DNA from: G963692885 sp964658655
GTDB taxonomy: Bacteria; Acidobacteriota; Terriglobia; Terriglobales; Acidobacteriaceae
NCBI GenBank assembly: GCA_964658655.1
Contig: CAZZZL010000002.1
Location: 124,001-188,000 of the forward strand
Length of the DNA stretch: 64,000 nt
Direction of reading: 5' to 3'
In this document: one piece after another, positions 63,663-64,000 of the stretch
Layout: every line of letters starts with the position of its first letter
Position numbering within the stretch: position 1 is the stretch's first letter
Notes under the pieces: generated by a model
Database searches by the model: none
Seen by the model: only the letters and a program-made list of their open reading frames with translations
Told to the model about the DNA's origin: nothing
Position numbers and translations under genes: made by a program

Positions 63663-64000
63663 GAAATCAGACTGAATGGCTCAAGCGAGTGTCGGCGCTG
63701 CTGGTGGGATGCATCGCCATTGCGACCATCACAGGTTGCAATGTCGGTCCGAACTACAAACGGCCCAGTGTGCCTGCGCCTCCAGCCTATCGCGGGCCGG
63801 ATGATGCTCAGGTCAAGAGCGAACAGCAGAACTCGCTGGGCGATCAGAAGTGGGCTGAAGTTTACCAGGAGCCGGAGCTGCAGGAGCTGATTCGCAAGGC
63901 ACTCGCGAACAACTTCGACGTGCAGATTGCGGCGGACCGCATCCTCGAGCAGGAGGCGCAGGTGAAGGAAGCGCGTGCCGCGCAGTTCCCGACACTCAGC
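63659..64000 (+). CDS. RND outer-membrane factor lipoprotein (NodT/TolC-like), partial at window end
   Basis: The first 114 codons of an outer-membrane channel gene that runs past the end of the window. The GTG at 63659 overlaps the pump's stop (GTGA). A signal peptide with lipobox ITGC (Cys27) is followed by NVGPNYKRPSVPAPPAYRG, the standard start of NodT-family efflux lipoproteins, and then the first coiled-coil segment (LQELIRKALANNFDVQIAAD, EQEAQVKEARAAQFP). It completes the tripartite system with the adaptor and pump. Confidence 0.92.
   Translation, partial: MRNQTEWLKRVSALLVGCIAIATITGCNVGPNYKRPSVPAPPAYRGPDDAQVKSEQQNSLGDQKWAEVYQEPELQELIRKALANNFDVQIAADRILEQEAQVKEARAAQFPTLS

Noticed and set aside
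1..64000. CRISPR arrays, phage, integrative elements or a defence system
   Set aside because: No regular spaced repeats, integrase, transposase, restriction or toxin-antitoxin genes were seen; the tRNA-Leu gene shows no duplicated 3' end indicating an attachment site.

Overview
The window reads as a chromosome segment of a soil Acidobacteriota, most likely family Acidobacteriaceae (Granulicella/Terriglobus/Edaphobacter-like). The reasons are a ~1200-residue Oar-type TonB-dependent receptor with an N-terminal carboxypeptidase-regulatory-like domain, dense secreted glycoside hydrolases, moderately high GC, frequent TTG/GTG starts, and small DUF1844/DUF3467 genes. There are no insertion sequences, phage genes, CRISPR arrays or rRNA. 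One tRNA-Leu is present. No stretch without a gene exceeds about 260 bases.

Left part (1-32 kb): carbohydrate acquisition. A partial MFS exporter, a sugar-phosphate isomerase-like TIM barrel, an aldo/keto reductase and an SDR lie on the plus strand. They face a sugar:H+ symporter, a fucose-isomerase-like protein and a LacI repressor on the minus strand. Next come a frameshifted discoidin/clan-A glycosidase, a GT-C membrane protein, and a tight three-gene operon of secreted hydrolases (debranching-type glucosidase, GH13 alpha-glucosidase, GH172). A glycosidase-like protein with a SUMF1-like tail and the TonB receptor follow. Four near-identical LacI-type palindromes (core AAACGTTT) sit before the isomerase, the broken glycosidase, the debranching operon and the receptor, suggesting one regulon. 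A GH20 hexosaminidase with a SIS-family aminosugar deaminase, a secreted nucleoside hydrolase and a GH106 rhamnosidase complete this part.

Middle (32-49.5 kb): envelope and housekeeping. It holds an S41-like protein without recognisable catalytic residues, PBP1A, acyltransferase-3, RibF, a PhnP-like MBL hydrolase, DUF1844, YgfZ, a zincin-like protein, an ABM-domain protein, and a long plus-strand run MtnP, PfkB, GT39, DapF, LdcA, Mpl with overlapping TTG/GTG starts. The last three form a meso-DAP/peptidoglycan-recycling set. This DapF has serine at both positions where catalytic cysteines are expected.

Right part (49.5-64 kb): a minus-strand GT39, TPR, NfeD, SPFH, SPOR series, then DUF3467, tRNA-Leu(UAG), a secreted parallel beta-helix protein, a small membrane protein, and a tripartite RND efflux operon whose outer-membrane component runs off the end.

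All calls rest on reading sequence and protein motifs by eye; no database search was run.
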